Below, piece after piece: positions 35,429 through 43,785 of a stretch of 64,000 nt of DNA. A program made the translations under genes and the position numbers. The DNA lies in the NCBI RefSeq assembly GCF_002201475.1, contig NZ_CP021422.1, positions 930,001-994,000 of the forward strand. Direction: 5' to 3'. Position 1 is the first letter of the stretch, and each line of letters opens with the position of its first letter. The DNA is from Acutalibacter muris (GTDB lineage Bacteria; Bacillota; Clostridia; Oscillospirales; Acutalibacteraceae). Under the pieces are notes generated by a model. The model did not search any database. It saw nothing but the letters and a program-made list of their open reading frames with translations, and was not told the DNA's origin.

Positions 35429-35455
35429 GGCTGATTATTTTAAGGAGAGCAATTT

Positions 35456-36583
35456 ATGAAAACATATAAGGTTGCCATTATCGGCAACGGCATGATCTGC
35501 AACGCCGCCCATATCCCGGCCTATAAGGCCATGGGGGACAGGGTGGAGCTGGCCGCTGTGGCGGATATCCGCGAGCAGGCCGCCCGGGAGACCGCACAGC
35601 GCCACGGTATTCCCAAATACTATACCGACCCCCAGAAGATGCTGGAGGAGGTAAAGCCGGACATCATCTCCGTCTGCACCCCCAACGCCTATCACAAGAA
35701 GTACACCCTTATGGGCTTTAAGGCCGGGTGCCATGTGATTTGTGAAAAGCCGGTGGCCATGAGCCGGGCGGACGCGAGGGAGATGTTCGAGGCCGCCGAG
35801 GCGGCCGGCCGGCAGCTGTTTGTGATACAGTCCCTGCGCTTTACCGGCAATTTCAGCGCCGCCGCGGAGTTTGCCAAGGACGGCTGTCTTGGGGACATCT
35901 ATTACGCCGACCTTAACCTGGTGCGGCGGCGGGGAGTCCCCCGCTGGGGTATGTTCCATATGGCCAGTGAGAACGTGGGAGGATCCTTCTGCGACCTGGG
36001 CGTGCATATGTGCGACTATCTGATGTACATCTCCGGCAACCCAAAGATGACCGCGGTAAGCGGCAGCGCTGTCACAAGGATAGTGAACAAGGAGGAGAAC
36101 GTGACCTTCTCCAACGCCGAGAGCGGCGCGCCCACGGGACTTTTCACCCCCAGAAAGTTCGATATGAAGGAGTTTGATGTGGAGGAGTTCTCCAACGGGT
36201 ATATCCGGCTGGATAACGGCATGACCGTCACCTTCAAGATATCCTGGGCTCTAAACCAGCCCAACTGCAACACCGTCAGTATCTGTGGAGACAAGGGCGG
36301 CCTTACCATAGGCGACGACGGCCTGCGGCTGCTGACCACCCAGGGGGCCTTCCAGACAGACGTGACTCCCAGGGTGTTCCCGGACGAGTATTCGGCCCTG
36401 TCGGATTTTACCGGACATATACACGAGCTCGAGTATATCCTGAAGGTGCTGGAGGGGGATATGACCATGGAGGAGTATCCCATCAAGCGTGAGGAGGTCA
36501 TGAACGTGGTCTCCATAATCGAGGCCTTCTACAAATCCTCGGAGCTTAAAAGGGAAGTGCGTTTTGAGGAACTGAGCAAGTAA
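35456..36583 (+). CDS. Gfo/Idh/MocA-family oxidoreductase
   Basis: A 375-residue member. The nucleotide loop is AIIGNGMICNAAHIPAY, EKP is intact in CEKPVAMS, and the DxGxH motif is CDLGVHMCDYL. The C-terminal domain has PTGLFTPRKFDMKEFDVEEF, a typical substrate-domain stretch. It is the most canonical of the four in this region. It lies between the TIM-barrel gene and the glycyl radical activase gene, separated from the latter by a GC-rich hairpin. Confidence 0.9.
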   Translation: MKTYKVAIIGNGMICNAAHIPAYKAMGDRVELAAVADIREQAARETAQRHGIPKYYTDPQKMLEEVKPDIISVCTPNAYHKKYTLMGFKAGCHVICEKPVAMSRADAREMFEAAEAAGRQLFVIQSLRFTGNFSAAAEFAKDGCLGDIYYADLNLVRRRGVPRWGMFHMASENVGGSFCDLGVHMCDYLMYISGNPKMTAVSGSAVTRIVNKEENVTFSNAESGAPTGLFTPRKFDMKEFDVEEFSNGYIRLDNGMTVTFKISWALNQPNCNTVSICGDKGGLTIGDDGLRLLTTQGAFQTDVTPRVFPDEYSALSDFTGHIHELEYILKVLEGDMTMEEYPIKREEVMNVVSIIEAFYKSSELKREVRFEELSK

Positions 36584-36596
36584 TTACCGTTGACCC

Positions 36597-36623
36597 CGGC
36601 GCGGCGACTTTCCCGCCGCGCCG
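36597..36623 (+). promoter_or_regulatory. GC hairpin before the radical enzyme pair
   Basis: CGGCGCGGCG and CGCCGCGCCG make a 10-bp stem with a 7-nt loop, 25 bp before the activase start. With no proper T run it may be an attenuator or mRNA-processing element that sets the level of the last two genes. Confidence 0.45.
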
Positions 36624-36647
36624 AATCTTTATAGAAGGGGAGAAGCC

Positions 36648-37550
36648 ATGAAAGGCGTGATCACAGAAATAGAGAGATTTTCACTAAGGGACGGGCCGGG
36701 GATACGCACGACAGTGTTTATAAAGGGGTGCAATATGGCGTGCAAGTGGTGCCATAACCCGGAGACGCTGCAAATCAGGCCCCAGCTGATGGTGTACCCG
36801 GAGAAGTGCCTGGGCTGCGGGGCATGTGTAAGGGCCTGTAAATCAGGGGCCAGGAGCATTAAAGATGGGAGGCTCCTTTATGACCGCGCCCTCTGCACCG
36901 GCTGCGGGGCCTGTGCCGGCGGCTGCTTTACCGGGGCGCTGGTGCTCTCCGGCAGGGAGATGACAGTGGAGCAGGTCATGGGGGAGATACTCCAGGACCG
37001 GGCCTATTACGAAAATTCGGGCGGCGGCGTTACCCTGTCTGGCGGTGAGCTTACCACCCAGCCGGAGTTTGCAAAGGCGCTGCTGGAGGCCATAAAGGCG
37101 CAGGGTATCTCCACGGCCCTGGAGACCAATATGCACGCTCCCTGGCACATATATGAGAGCCTGCTGCCCTTGGTGGACCTTGTGATGTTCGATATAAAAA
37201 TCTTCGACGCGGCGGCCCACAAAAAATGGACCGGTGTCGGCAACGACAGGATTTTGAAGAATGCCAAAAGACTGGCGGAGTCGGGAAAGGATTTCCTTGT
37301 CAGGACCCCTGTTATACCCGGCGTCAACGACGCTGAGGAGGAGATCGGCAATATCGCGGAGTTTGTGGGGGGCCTTGGTGGAGCGCAGTATTACGAGCTG
37401 CTGCTCTTTAACCCGCTGGGCGAGAGCAAGTACCAGGCCCTGGAGGCGGACAACCGCTTTAAAGGGGCACGTCCCTCGCCCCAGGATACCGCCGAAAGGC
37501 TGAGACGGACAGCCGAGAGGCGCTCGGGCCTGCCGGTGCGTGTGGGCTAG
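36648..37550 (+). CDS. Glycyl radical enzyme activase (radical SAM)
   Basis: A 300-residue radical SAM enzyme. RFSLRDGPGIRTTVFIKGC opens the family. The SAM-cluster cysteines are in CNMACKWCHNPE, and an inserted ferredoxin-like domain carries two further 4Fe-4S motifs, CLGCGACVRAC and CTGCGACAGGC. The GGE-like SAM contact is SGGELTTQPEF. The double-cluster insert is typical of activases for non-PFL glycyl radical enzymes (dehydratases, lyases, decarboxylases) and not of PflA. It installs the glycyl radical on the enzyme encoded 38 bp downstream. It works only under anaerobic, reducing conditions. Confidence 0.95.
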   Translation: MKGVITEIERFSLRDGPGIRTTVFIKGCNMACKWCHNPETLQIRPQLMVYPEKCLGCGACVRACKSGARSIKDGRLLYDRALCTGCGACAGGCFTGALVLSGREMTVEQVMGEILQDRAYYENSGGGVTLSGGELTTQPEFAKALLEAIKAQGISTALETNMHAPWHIYESLLPLVDLVMFDIKIFDAAAHKKWTGVGNDRILKNAKRLAESGKDFLVRTPVIPGVNDAEEEIGNIAEFVGGLGGAQYYELLLFNPLGESKYQALEADNRFKGARPSPQDTAERLRRTAERRSGLPVRVG

Positions 37551-37588
37551 GGCCTTACGGAGAGCTGCATAGAGAAAGGATGTGCTAT

Positions 37589-39796
37589 ATGGAAAACAGG
37601 CTCAATATTTTCCGGCCGGAGGAGCCCATGGATTTTGGGCGCCGGATAAAGATACTCAAGGAGCGCAAGCTTGAGGAGACCAAAGTGAAATCCAAGATGA
37701 AGGTGTATCAGGACGGCGACGACTATGGCAGCGTCCCGGCGCCGGAGGACTACAAGTTTCACTGCCTCCCGAACCACGAGAACGGCTCCTGGTACGGCTA
37801 TGAGGGCTGGAGCAAAAACTTCCACAAGCTCATGAGCGAGCACCCGGTGTATATCGACTCGGTGGACGCGTTCTCCTGCCGGTGGATGTACAGCATGATA
37901 TGGTTTGACGAGAAGTCCCCGGCAAAGGGGCTCAACTGGAACCCGGACTACTCCTATGACCACTTAAAGCCGGAGCAGGAGAAATACGGAATAGTGTCCG
38001 GCATCGGCTCTGACGCCCACTTCGGGGGCGACTATGAGCTGGGGCTCTCCCTGGGCTGGGGCGGGCTGCTGGAGAAGCTGGCGGCCTATAGGGAGAAGAA
38101 CCCGGGACACGACGAGTTCTACGACGCGGAGGAGCTGGTGATACAGGGCGTGCAGAACTGGATGCGCCGGGCCATAGAGGAGGCGGAGCGTCTGGCCGAA
38201 AAGGAACGGCATCCCCTCCTAAGAGAAAACCTGCTCCAGATGGCGCAGGTCAACAGGAATATTCTCAGCGGCGCGCCGAAGACCATGCGGGAGGCCTGCC
38301 AGTGGGTCTGCTGGTTCAATATGGCCAGCCGGACCTATAACCGGGACGGCGCGGGCTTCCAGCTGGACCAGGTGCTGAAGCGTTACTACGACGCGGACCT
38401 TGCCGCCGGGCGGATAACCCGGGAGGAGGCGGTCTTCTATATCGCCTGCCTCTTGCTTAACGACCCCCATTACTACCAGATAGGCGGCACGGACGAGGAG
38501 GGCAATTCACTGCTCAGCGAGTTCAGCGATATGGTGCTGGAGGGGGCGGATATGCTGGATTCCGCCTGCAATATCACCGTGCGGGTGGACAGGAACATGG
38601 ACCGGGACTTCCTGCACCGAGCGGTGGACTACCTCTTTAAGAACTGCAACGGCTGGCCCCGCTTCTCCGGGGACGAGGCCCTGAACGAGGGCTTCATGCG
38701 CCTGGGGTACCCGGAGAGCCTTGCGAGAAAGCGCATAGCGGTGGGCTGCCACTGGATGAGCCTGCCCGGCATGGAATACTGCCTCAACGACTGTGTGAAG
38801 ATAAACTGCGCCAAGGTCCTCGAGGTGGCCCTGGACGAGATGATGGCGGGGAGGGGACCCTATTCCACCGCGAGGCTGTGGGAGATCTATGAAAAGCATA
38901 TGGCCCGGGCGGTGGAGGTCACCGCCGAGGGCATAGCCTTCCATCTCAAGTACCAGCAGTACAACGAGCCCGAGCTCCTGCTGAACCTTATAAGCCACGG
39001 ACCGGTGGAAAAAGGGTTGGACATGACCTGCGGCGGGGCCATGTACTATAATATGTGCATGGACGGCACGGCTATTGCCACGGTGGCGGACTCCTTCGGG
39101 GCCCTGGAGCAGCGGGTGGAAAAGGAATCCCGGCTGAGCTGGGAGGAGCTCTATAAGCACCTGAAGACCGACTTTAAGGAGGAGGGCGGCGAGATAGTCC
39201 GGCGTATGCTGTCCTCCAGCCCCCGCTACGGCGGCGGAGACACCGTCAGCGACCGCTGGGCCAAAAGGCTTTCGGAGTCCTACTCCGGCCAGGTGCGGGC
39301 CATCAGCAAGAGCTACCCGGACTATGAGTTTATCCCCGGCTGGTTCAGCTGGTCCAACACCATCGTGTTGGGCAAGCAGGTGGGGGCCACCCCCAACGGC
39401 CGGCACGCTTTCGAGCCCATAAACCACGGGGCCAATCCCCATCCTGGCTTCCGCAAGGACGGAGCCCTTACGGCCATGAGCAACTCCATCTGCGCCATAC
39501 AGCCCGGCTTCGGCAACACCGCCCCGGTGCAGCTGGAGCTGGACCCCGGAATGGGCCGGGGGGAGGAGGCGGTGCAGAAGATCGCCGACTATATCCTGAC
39601 CCTTTTCCAGAAGGGCGGTACGCTGCTGAATATCAACATTATCGACAGCAGGCAGATCCTGGAGGCGGACAAGGACCCGGACAAATACCCGGACCTGGTG
39701 GTGCGCGTCACCGGCTTCACCGCCTACTTCTGCTCTCTCACCCCTGAGTTCCGTAAGCTTGTGGTGGATAGGATTCTGGTACAAGGCGGGGCCTAA
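37589..39796 (+). CDS. Glycyl radical enzyme with atypical GCHW active-site loop
   Basis: A 735-residue glycyl radical enzyme. The radical glycine is Gly709 in RVTGFTAYFCSLTPEF, the conserved C-terminal motif. The active-site cysteine is Cys387 in AVGCHWMSLPG, at the position where dehydratases and lyases read GCVE or GCIE; here the Glu two residues after Cys is Trp. The N-terminal half has HPVYIDSVDAFSCRW and HFGGDYELGLSLGWGG, aligned with family landmarks. Loss of the Cys-x-Glu base means it is unlikely to be a standard diol, choline, isethionate or hydroxyproline enzyme, and PFL has Cys-Cys. With neighbours for sugar import and redox, it probably cleaves or rearranges a sugar-like molecule. 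ATG at 37589 follows AAAGGATG. Confidence 0.9.
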   Translation: MENRLNIFRPEEPMDFGRRIKILKERKLEETKVKSKMKVYQDGDDYGSVPAPEDYKFHCLPNHENGSWYGYEGWSKNFHKLMSEHPVYIDSVDAFSCRWMYSMIWFDEKSPAKGLNWNPDYSYDHLKPEQEKYGIVSGIGSDAHFGGDYELGLSLGWGGLLEKLAAYREKNPGHDEFYDAEELVIQGVQNWMRRAIEEAERLAEKERHPLLRENLLQMAQVNRNILSGAPKTMREACQWVCWFNMASRTYNRDGAGFQLDQVLKRYYDADLAAGRITREEAVFYIACLLLNDPHYYQIGGTDEEGNSLLSEFSDMVLEGADMLDSACNITVRVDRNMDRDFLHRAVDYLFKNCNGWPRFSGDEALNEGFMRLGYPESLARKRIAVGCHWMSLPGMEYCLNDCVKINCAKVLEVALDEMMAGRGPYSTARLWEIYEKHMARAVEVTAEGIAFHLKYQQYNEPELLLNLISHGPVEKGLDMTCGGAMYYNMCMDGTAIATVADSFGALEQRVEKESRLSWEELYKHLKTDFKEEGGEIVRRMLSSSPRYGGGDTVSDRWAKRLSESYSGQVRAISKSYPDYEFIPGWFSWSNTIVLGKQVGATPNGRHAFEPINHGANPHPGFRKDGALTAMSNSICAIQPGFGNTAPVQLELDPGMGRGEEAVQKIADYILTLFQKGGTLLNINIIDSRQILEADKDPDKYPDLVVRVTGFTAYFCSLTPEFRKLVVDRILVQGGA

Positions 39797-39805
39797 TAAA
39801 TAGAA

Positions 39806-39858
39806 AAATCACCTATTGCAATCCAAAGTGCTTGAGCTTGGAGAGCAATAGGTGATTT
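39806..39858. terminator. Long inverted repeat after the radical enzyme gene
   Basis: AAATCACCTATTGC and GCAATAGGTGATTT are a perfect 14-bp stem around a 25-nt loop, just after the stop codon. It marks the end of the operon; T run is short, so efficiency is uncertain. Confidence 0.6.
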
Positions 39859-39881
39859 GCTTTAGGCGTATCCAATAGAAT

Positions 39882-39998
39882 ATAAGAGCATAAACCGTCT
39901 GTCCTCCTTCCTGACGGGAGCGGCGGTATGCCCCGGGGGTGGAGCTGACCAGCTTCTGGACGCGGCACAAATTTTCAAAAAATATATCTTGTAATATC
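39882..39998 (-). pseudogene. Remnant of an AraC-family regulator C-terminus
   Basis: On the minus strand a short open stretch reads FFENLCRVQKLVSSTPGAYRRSR, matching the second helix-turn-helix and the TPxxYRR end of AraC proteins. No upstream domain remains within the window. It suggests that the locus once carried, or lies beside, another sugar regulator that has been deleted. The match is short, so confidence is limited. Confidence 0.4.
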
Positions 39999-40050
39999 CC
40001 GCCGGATTTGGTAAAATCTATGGGTAAAAGCTAATTTGGAGGGAATGGAA

Positions 40051-40947
40051 ATGGACGAAGAAGCATCAAAACATGGGGCCAAGGGGCTCCTTACGAAAGA
40101 AAACCTGAAAACCTTTCTTATTATCAACGCCGGAGTCTTCCTACTGTCGCTGGGGGTATACTTTTTTAAGTTTCCCAACAACTTCACCACCGGCGGGGTA
40201 AGCGGCCTCTCCATTATTCTGGGCCGGCTGATACCCATGCCCTGGCTGTCCCCGGCCACCATGATGTGGATTATCAATATGGCCCTTTTGGCAATAGGCT
40301 TTATCTTCCTAGGGCGGGGCTTCGGTGTGTGGACGGCCTATTGCAGCCTTGCCTTCTCGGCGGAGACATGGCTTATGGAGAAGTTCTTTCCCATGGAGAG
40401 CCCCTTTACCCACCAGCCCCTTTTGGAGCTTTGCTTTGCCATAATGCTCCCGGCGGTGGGTTCGGCCCTGCTATTTAACAGCGGGGCTTCTTCAGGGGGT
40501 ACGGATATCGTGGCCATGATACTGAAAAAGTACACCGGCCTTGACGACATCGGAAAGGCGCTCTTTGTCAGCGACGGGCTTATCGCACTTAGCTCCTGCT
40601 GGCTATTCGGCATGGAGACCGGGCTCTTCTCCCTTTTGGGCCTGTTTTTAAAGGCCTTTGTGGTGGATTCGGTTATCGAGAGCATAAATCTTTGCAAGTT
40701 CTTCTCTATTGTGACCGCAAAGCCCGATGAGATATGCGACTTCATCATAAAGGATCTGAACCGCAGCTGTACCGTGGTGGACGCTATAGGGGCCTATTCC
40801 CATGAAGGCCGCAAGGTGGTGCTCATCGCCTGCCGCCGGGGGGAGGCGGTGCACCTTCGCCAGCGCTGCAAGCAGGTGGACCCCCAGTGCTTCATGTTCA
40901 TCACCAACACCAGCGAGATAATCGGAAAGGGTTTCCGCTCGGTATAG
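40051..40947 (+). CDS. YitT family membrane protein (DUF161/DUF2179)
   Basis: A 298-residue protein. The N-terminal part has five or so membrane segments with FPNNFTTGGVSGLSIIL and NSGASSGGTDIVAMIL, the YitT repeats. The C-terminal soluble DUF2179 domain begins near residue 215 (FFSIVTAKPDEICDFI) and ends FMFITNTSEIIGKGF. Transported substrate or function is not established for the family. ATG at 40051 has GGAGGG seven bases upstream. It is followed 11 bp later by an HD-domain gene. Confidence 0.88.
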   Translation: MDEEASKHGAKGLLTKENLKTFLIINAGVFLLSLGVYFFKFPNNFTTGGVSGLSIILGRLIPMPWLSPATMMWIINMALLAIGFIFLGRGFGVWTAYCSLAFSAETWLMEKFFPMESPFTHQPLLELCFAIMLPAVGSALLFNSGASSGGTDIVAMILKKYTGLDDIGKALFVSDGLIALSSCWLFGMETGLFSLLGLFLKAFVVDSVIESINLCKFFSIVTAKPDEICDFIIKDLNRSCTVVDAIGAYSHEGRKVVLIACRRGEAVHLRQRCKQVDPQCFMFITNTSEIIGKGFRSV

Positions 40948-40958
40948 GAGGTTATATA

Positions 40959-41525
40959 ATGGCATATAAAGACGAGTTTATAGAGATATACAATACCCAC
41001 GTCACAAGAGAGGGTGCGGACAAGCTTTTAAAGTGGCTTATGGGTACCGACTTTTTCACTGCTCCAGCCTCTACTAGGTTCCACTTGGCCTGTGAGGGCG
41101 GGCTTGTGGAGCACAGTGTGAACGTGTACAGGGTCCTGCGCGAGCGGTACTTTGACGAGGGGGACAGCGAGGAGAGCTTCGCCCTCTGCGGGCTTCTCCA
41201 CGACGTGTGCAAGGCGCAGTTCTATGGGGTCTCCACCCGCAACGTGAAGAACGAGAGCACCGGCCAGTGGGAGAAGAAGCCTTTTTATACAGTGGAGGAC
41301 AAGTTCCCCTATGGACACGGAGAGAAGTCTGTCTACCTTATCGAGCGCTTCGTGCGGTTGAAGCCCCAGGAGGCGGTGGCCGTTCGCTGGCATATGGGTG
41401 GCTTTGACGAGTCCGTGAAGGGCGGCAGCTTTGCCATAAGCGAAGCCTATGACAGATACCCACTGGCGGTGAAGCTACACCTTGCGGACCTTGAGGCTAC
41501 ATACCTTCGGGAGCACAGGGGGTAA
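40959..41525 (+). CDS. HD-domain phosphohydrolase family protein
   Basis: A 188-residue HD-superfamily protein. The metal ligands are the His of GGLVEHSVNVYRV and the His-Asp of LLHDVCKAQFYG, with later candidates in RWHMGGF and HLADLEATYL. Such small HD proteins hydrolyse nucleotides or phosphorylated metabolites. The start follows AGGAGG and the gene is close behind yitT, so they are likely co-transcribed. Substrate unknown. Confidence 0.82.
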   Translation: MAYKDEFIEIYNTHVTREGADKLLKWLMGTDFFTAPASTRFHLACEGGLVEHSVNVYRVLRERYFDEGDSEESFALCGLLHDVCKAQFYGVSTRNVKNESTGQWEKKPFYTVEDKFPYGHGEKSVYLIERFVRLKPQEAVAVRWHMGGFDESVKGGSFAISEAYDRYPLAVKLHLADLEATYLREHRG

Positions 41526-41560
41526 ACATATACCTTGACCATACTGAAAGGAGTTGGCCT

Positions 41561-42547
41561 ATGGAGGCGGTTATCGGAGCCTTTGATCTGACAAAAGTAT
41601 ACAGCTCCAAAGGGGCGGGGGGAAAGGCTGCCGCCCTTAAGAGCATTAACCTACAGGTGCCCGAGGGCCGGGCCGTGGCCTGTGTGGGGCCGGAGTCCTC
41701 GGGGAAGACCACCCTTATAAAGCTCCTGTCGGGGCTTATAAGGCCCACGGCTGGGGAATGCAGTGTGCTGGGGCTCTCTCCGGGTTATGAGACCGCCAGG
41801 CTCCACGGAAGGATGGGCACGGTGCTGTATTCGGCAAAACTCTACGCTGACCTGAGCCTTTGGGAAAACCTTCTGTTTTTCGCGGGGGTCCATGGTGTAG
41901 GGAAGGACGCCGCCGTAGAGCGGGCCTCCTTCCTGCTGCGAAGGCTGAACCTCTGGGAGGAGCGGGACCAGAGCCCCGCTGTGCTTCCCACCGGTATGTT
42001 CAAGCGGGCCAGCCTTGCCCGGGCCCTTATGCACAGGCCCCGGGTGCTGTTAATGGACAGCCAGGGGGCCGGTATGGACCTGGAGACCGCGGGGCTTGTG
42101 CAGGAGGTTCTTGAGTACGCGAGGAAAGAGGAGGGGGCCACGGTGCTGATGTGCACCCAGGATATGGGTTTTGCGCAGAACGTTGCCCAGAGCTTCGGGC
42201 TTTTGCACAAGGGGACGCTCATGGCCCGGGGGGACCTGGAGTCCCTTAGGATTGGCGGCGGGGTGCGGCTTCGGGCTTCCCTGCGGCTGAAGGAGGGCGA
42301 CAAGGCTCCCGAGGGGTTCCTGCGCCAGCCGGACGGCTCCTGGCAAAAGGAGGTCCAGTCTCAGGAGGAGATGCCAAAATACATTATGCAGACGGTATCC
42401 GAGGGCAGCAGCCTTTATGAGGCAAAGCTGCTGCGGCCGGGTCTTGGGGAGATATATCAGGCCTATCTCAGCGGTGGGCGCAGAAGGGAGGCGGCTGTAT
42501 ATGCGGGAGAGAGCACATCAGCGCCAGCAGGCACAGGGGAAAAATAA
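41561..42547 (+). CDS. ABC transporter ATP-binding subunit with degenerate catalytic motifs
   Basis: A 328-residue NatA-type ATPase. Walker A is good (GPESSGKTTLIKLLSG, Lys49). Other motifs are altered. The Q-loop region reads VLYSAKLYADLS without an obvious Gln, the LSGGQ signature is LPTGM (143-147), the Walker B end is VLLMDSQGAGMD with Ser167 where catalytic Glu is expected, and the switch His is Gln200 in CTQDMG. It probably binds ATP but hydrolyses it poorly or not at all, unless paired with another subunit. It overlaps the permease gene by 47 bp. Its C-terminal 100 residues are an extra domain of unknown role. Confidence 0.85.
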   Translation: MEAVIGAFDLTKVYSSKGAGGKAAALKSINLQVPEGRAVACVGPESSGKTTLIKLLSGLIRPTAGECSVLGLSPGYETARLHGRMGTVLYSAKLYADLSLWENLLFFAGVHGVGKDAAVERASFLLRRLNLWEERDQSPAVLPTGMFKRASLARALMHRPRVLLMDSQGAGMDLETAGLVQEVLEYARKEEGATVLMCTQDMGFAQNVAQSFGLLHKGTLMARGDLESLRIGGGVRLRASLRLKEGDKAPEGFLRQPDGSWQKEVQSQEEMPKYIMQTVSEGSSLYEAKLLRPGLGEIYQAYLSGGRRREAAVYAGESTSAPAGTGEK

Positions 42548-43361
42548 GCTCTTCAACTCGGCGGAGCTGCTGTTGGTAAAAAAGGACCTTAAATCTATAA
42601 GCGGCCGGGGTGGGCGCAGGGCGCTTCTGATACTGCTGCCGCTGATGTTGGTGGTGGTGATACCGGCGGTATACTTTGTCACCATCTCCCTCATGCCGGT
42701 GGAGCCGGGGGCAAGGCTGCCGGAAACCATAGAGAGGATGCTGCCTGAATATGTAAAGGCCCTGGACTACAGGCAGGGGTGGCTGGTGGCCTTCACTGAC
42801 CTTCTCTGCCCCATGCTCTTTTTATGCGTGCCCATACTCACCGGGGCGGCCTCGGCCAGCTACGCTTTTGTGATGGAGCGGGAGAGCGGCACCCTTGAGA
42901 CATTATTGCTCACGTCAATGGGCCCGAAGTCCGTGTACGGGGCCAAGACTACCAGCTGCACAGTGCTGTCGGTGTTTATCTCGGCGGCGGCCTTTTTGGC
43001 TTTCACCGTCACGGTGGGGGTGGCGGATGCCTTCGCGGGGGTGCGGTTCTTCTTCACCCTGGAATGGCTGCTGCTTTTGGTACTGGAGATGCCCGCCCTG
43101 TCCTTGTTCTCGGTGGTGTTTGTAGCGCTGACGGTGACCCGGGTGCACAGCACGGTGGAGTCTCTGCAGACCATGGGCTATCTGATACTGCCGGTGGCGG
43201 CAATATACCTTATGCAGCTTACCGGAGTCTTTCGACTGAACCTTCTGGCTCTGGCGATAATCGCGGTGGCGCTGGCGGCGCTGGACGTAGTGCTCTTTAA
43301 CGCGGCCTCCCGTGCCTTTGTGCCGGAAAGGCTGCTGGAGCGGGGGGAGCAGGAGGAGTAA
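42501..43361 (+). CDS. ABC-2 type (NatB-like) permease
   Basis: A 286-residue membrane protein with about six hydrophobic segments. The first is ALLILLPLMLVVVIPAVYFV; the cytosolic loop RESGTLETLLLTSMGPKSVYGAKT is characteristic of NatB/ABC-2 permeases. The ATG at 42501 lies inside the ATPase gene behind GAAGGGAGG; the reading frame extends further upstream but without a ribosome site. It forms the membrane part of an exporter with the degenerate ATPase. Substrate unknown. Confidence 0.82.
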   Translation: MRERAHQRQQAQGKNKLFNSAELLLVKKDLKSISGRGGRRALLILLPLMLVVVIPAVYFVTISLMPVEPGARLPETIERMLPEYVKALDYRQGWLVAFTDLLCPMLFLCVPILTGAASASYAFVMERESGTLETLLLTSMGPKSVYGAKTTSCTVLSVFISAAAFLAFTVTVGVADAFAGVRFFFTLEWLLLLVLEMPALSLFSVVFVALTVTRVHSTVESLQTMGYLILPVAAIYLMQLTGVFRLNLLALAIIAVALAALDVVLFNAASRAFVPERLLERGEQEE

Positions 43362-43379
43362 AATCTGAGCTGGCCCCAC

Positions 43380-43408
43380 TTGACACCTGCCGTGAAATCT
43401 GCTAAAGT
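43380..43408 (+). promoter_or_regulatory. Promoter of the TSCPD gene
   Basis: TTGACA (43380-43385) and TAAAGT (43403-43408) are 17 bp apart, 30 bp before the start codon. Confidence 0.65.
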
Positions 43409-43438
43409 ATATATGTAATCATTAAAGGAGGGGTTCCT

Positions 43439-43693
43439 ATGGAAATTCATTATACACCCAAAGGGGTTTGCAGCAAAGGTATTGATATTGAGCTGGACGG
43501 GGATATTATAAAGTCCGTAAAGTTCACCGGCGGCTGTAACGGCAACACCCAAGGGGTGGCCGCCTTGGCCAAGGGCATGACCGTGGAGGAGTATATCAAG
43601 CGCTGCAAGGACATCAAGTGCGGCTTCAAGAAGACCTCCTGCCCCGCACAGCTGGCGCTGGCGCTGGAGGAGGCTCTGGAGACTGCCAAGTAA
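43439..43693 (+). CDS. TSCPD domain protein (TIGR03905-like)
   Basis: An 84-residue protein. The visible landmarks are the N-terminal YTPKGVCSKGIDIELDGD, FTGGCNGNTQGVAALAKGM and KKTSCPAQLALALEEAL, all typical of the TSCPD family, a domain also found at the end of some ribonucleotide reductases. Four conserved cysteines suggest metal binding. Function of the stand-alone form is unknown. AGGAGGGG ribosome site, own promoter and own terminator indicate a single well-expressed gene. Confidence 0.88.
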   Translation: MEIHYTPKGVCSKGIDIELDGDIIKSVKFTGGCNGNTQGVAALAKGMTVEEYIKRCKDIKCGFKKTSCPAQLALALEEALETAK

Positions 43694-43712
43694 GTTCCGT
43701 CAAAATAAAGTC

Positions 43713-43749
43713 AGAGAGGACGCCCTTTTAGAGGCGCCCTCTCTTTTTT
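43713..43749 (+). terminator. Terminator of the TSCPD gene
   Basis: AGAGAGG.CGCC and GGCG.CCTCTCT form an 11-pair stem with one mismatch, followed by TTTTTT. Confidence 0.9.
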
Positions 43750-43785
43750 CAGCCCGCTCTCTCTACCCTAGAAGCAGCCGGCCAA

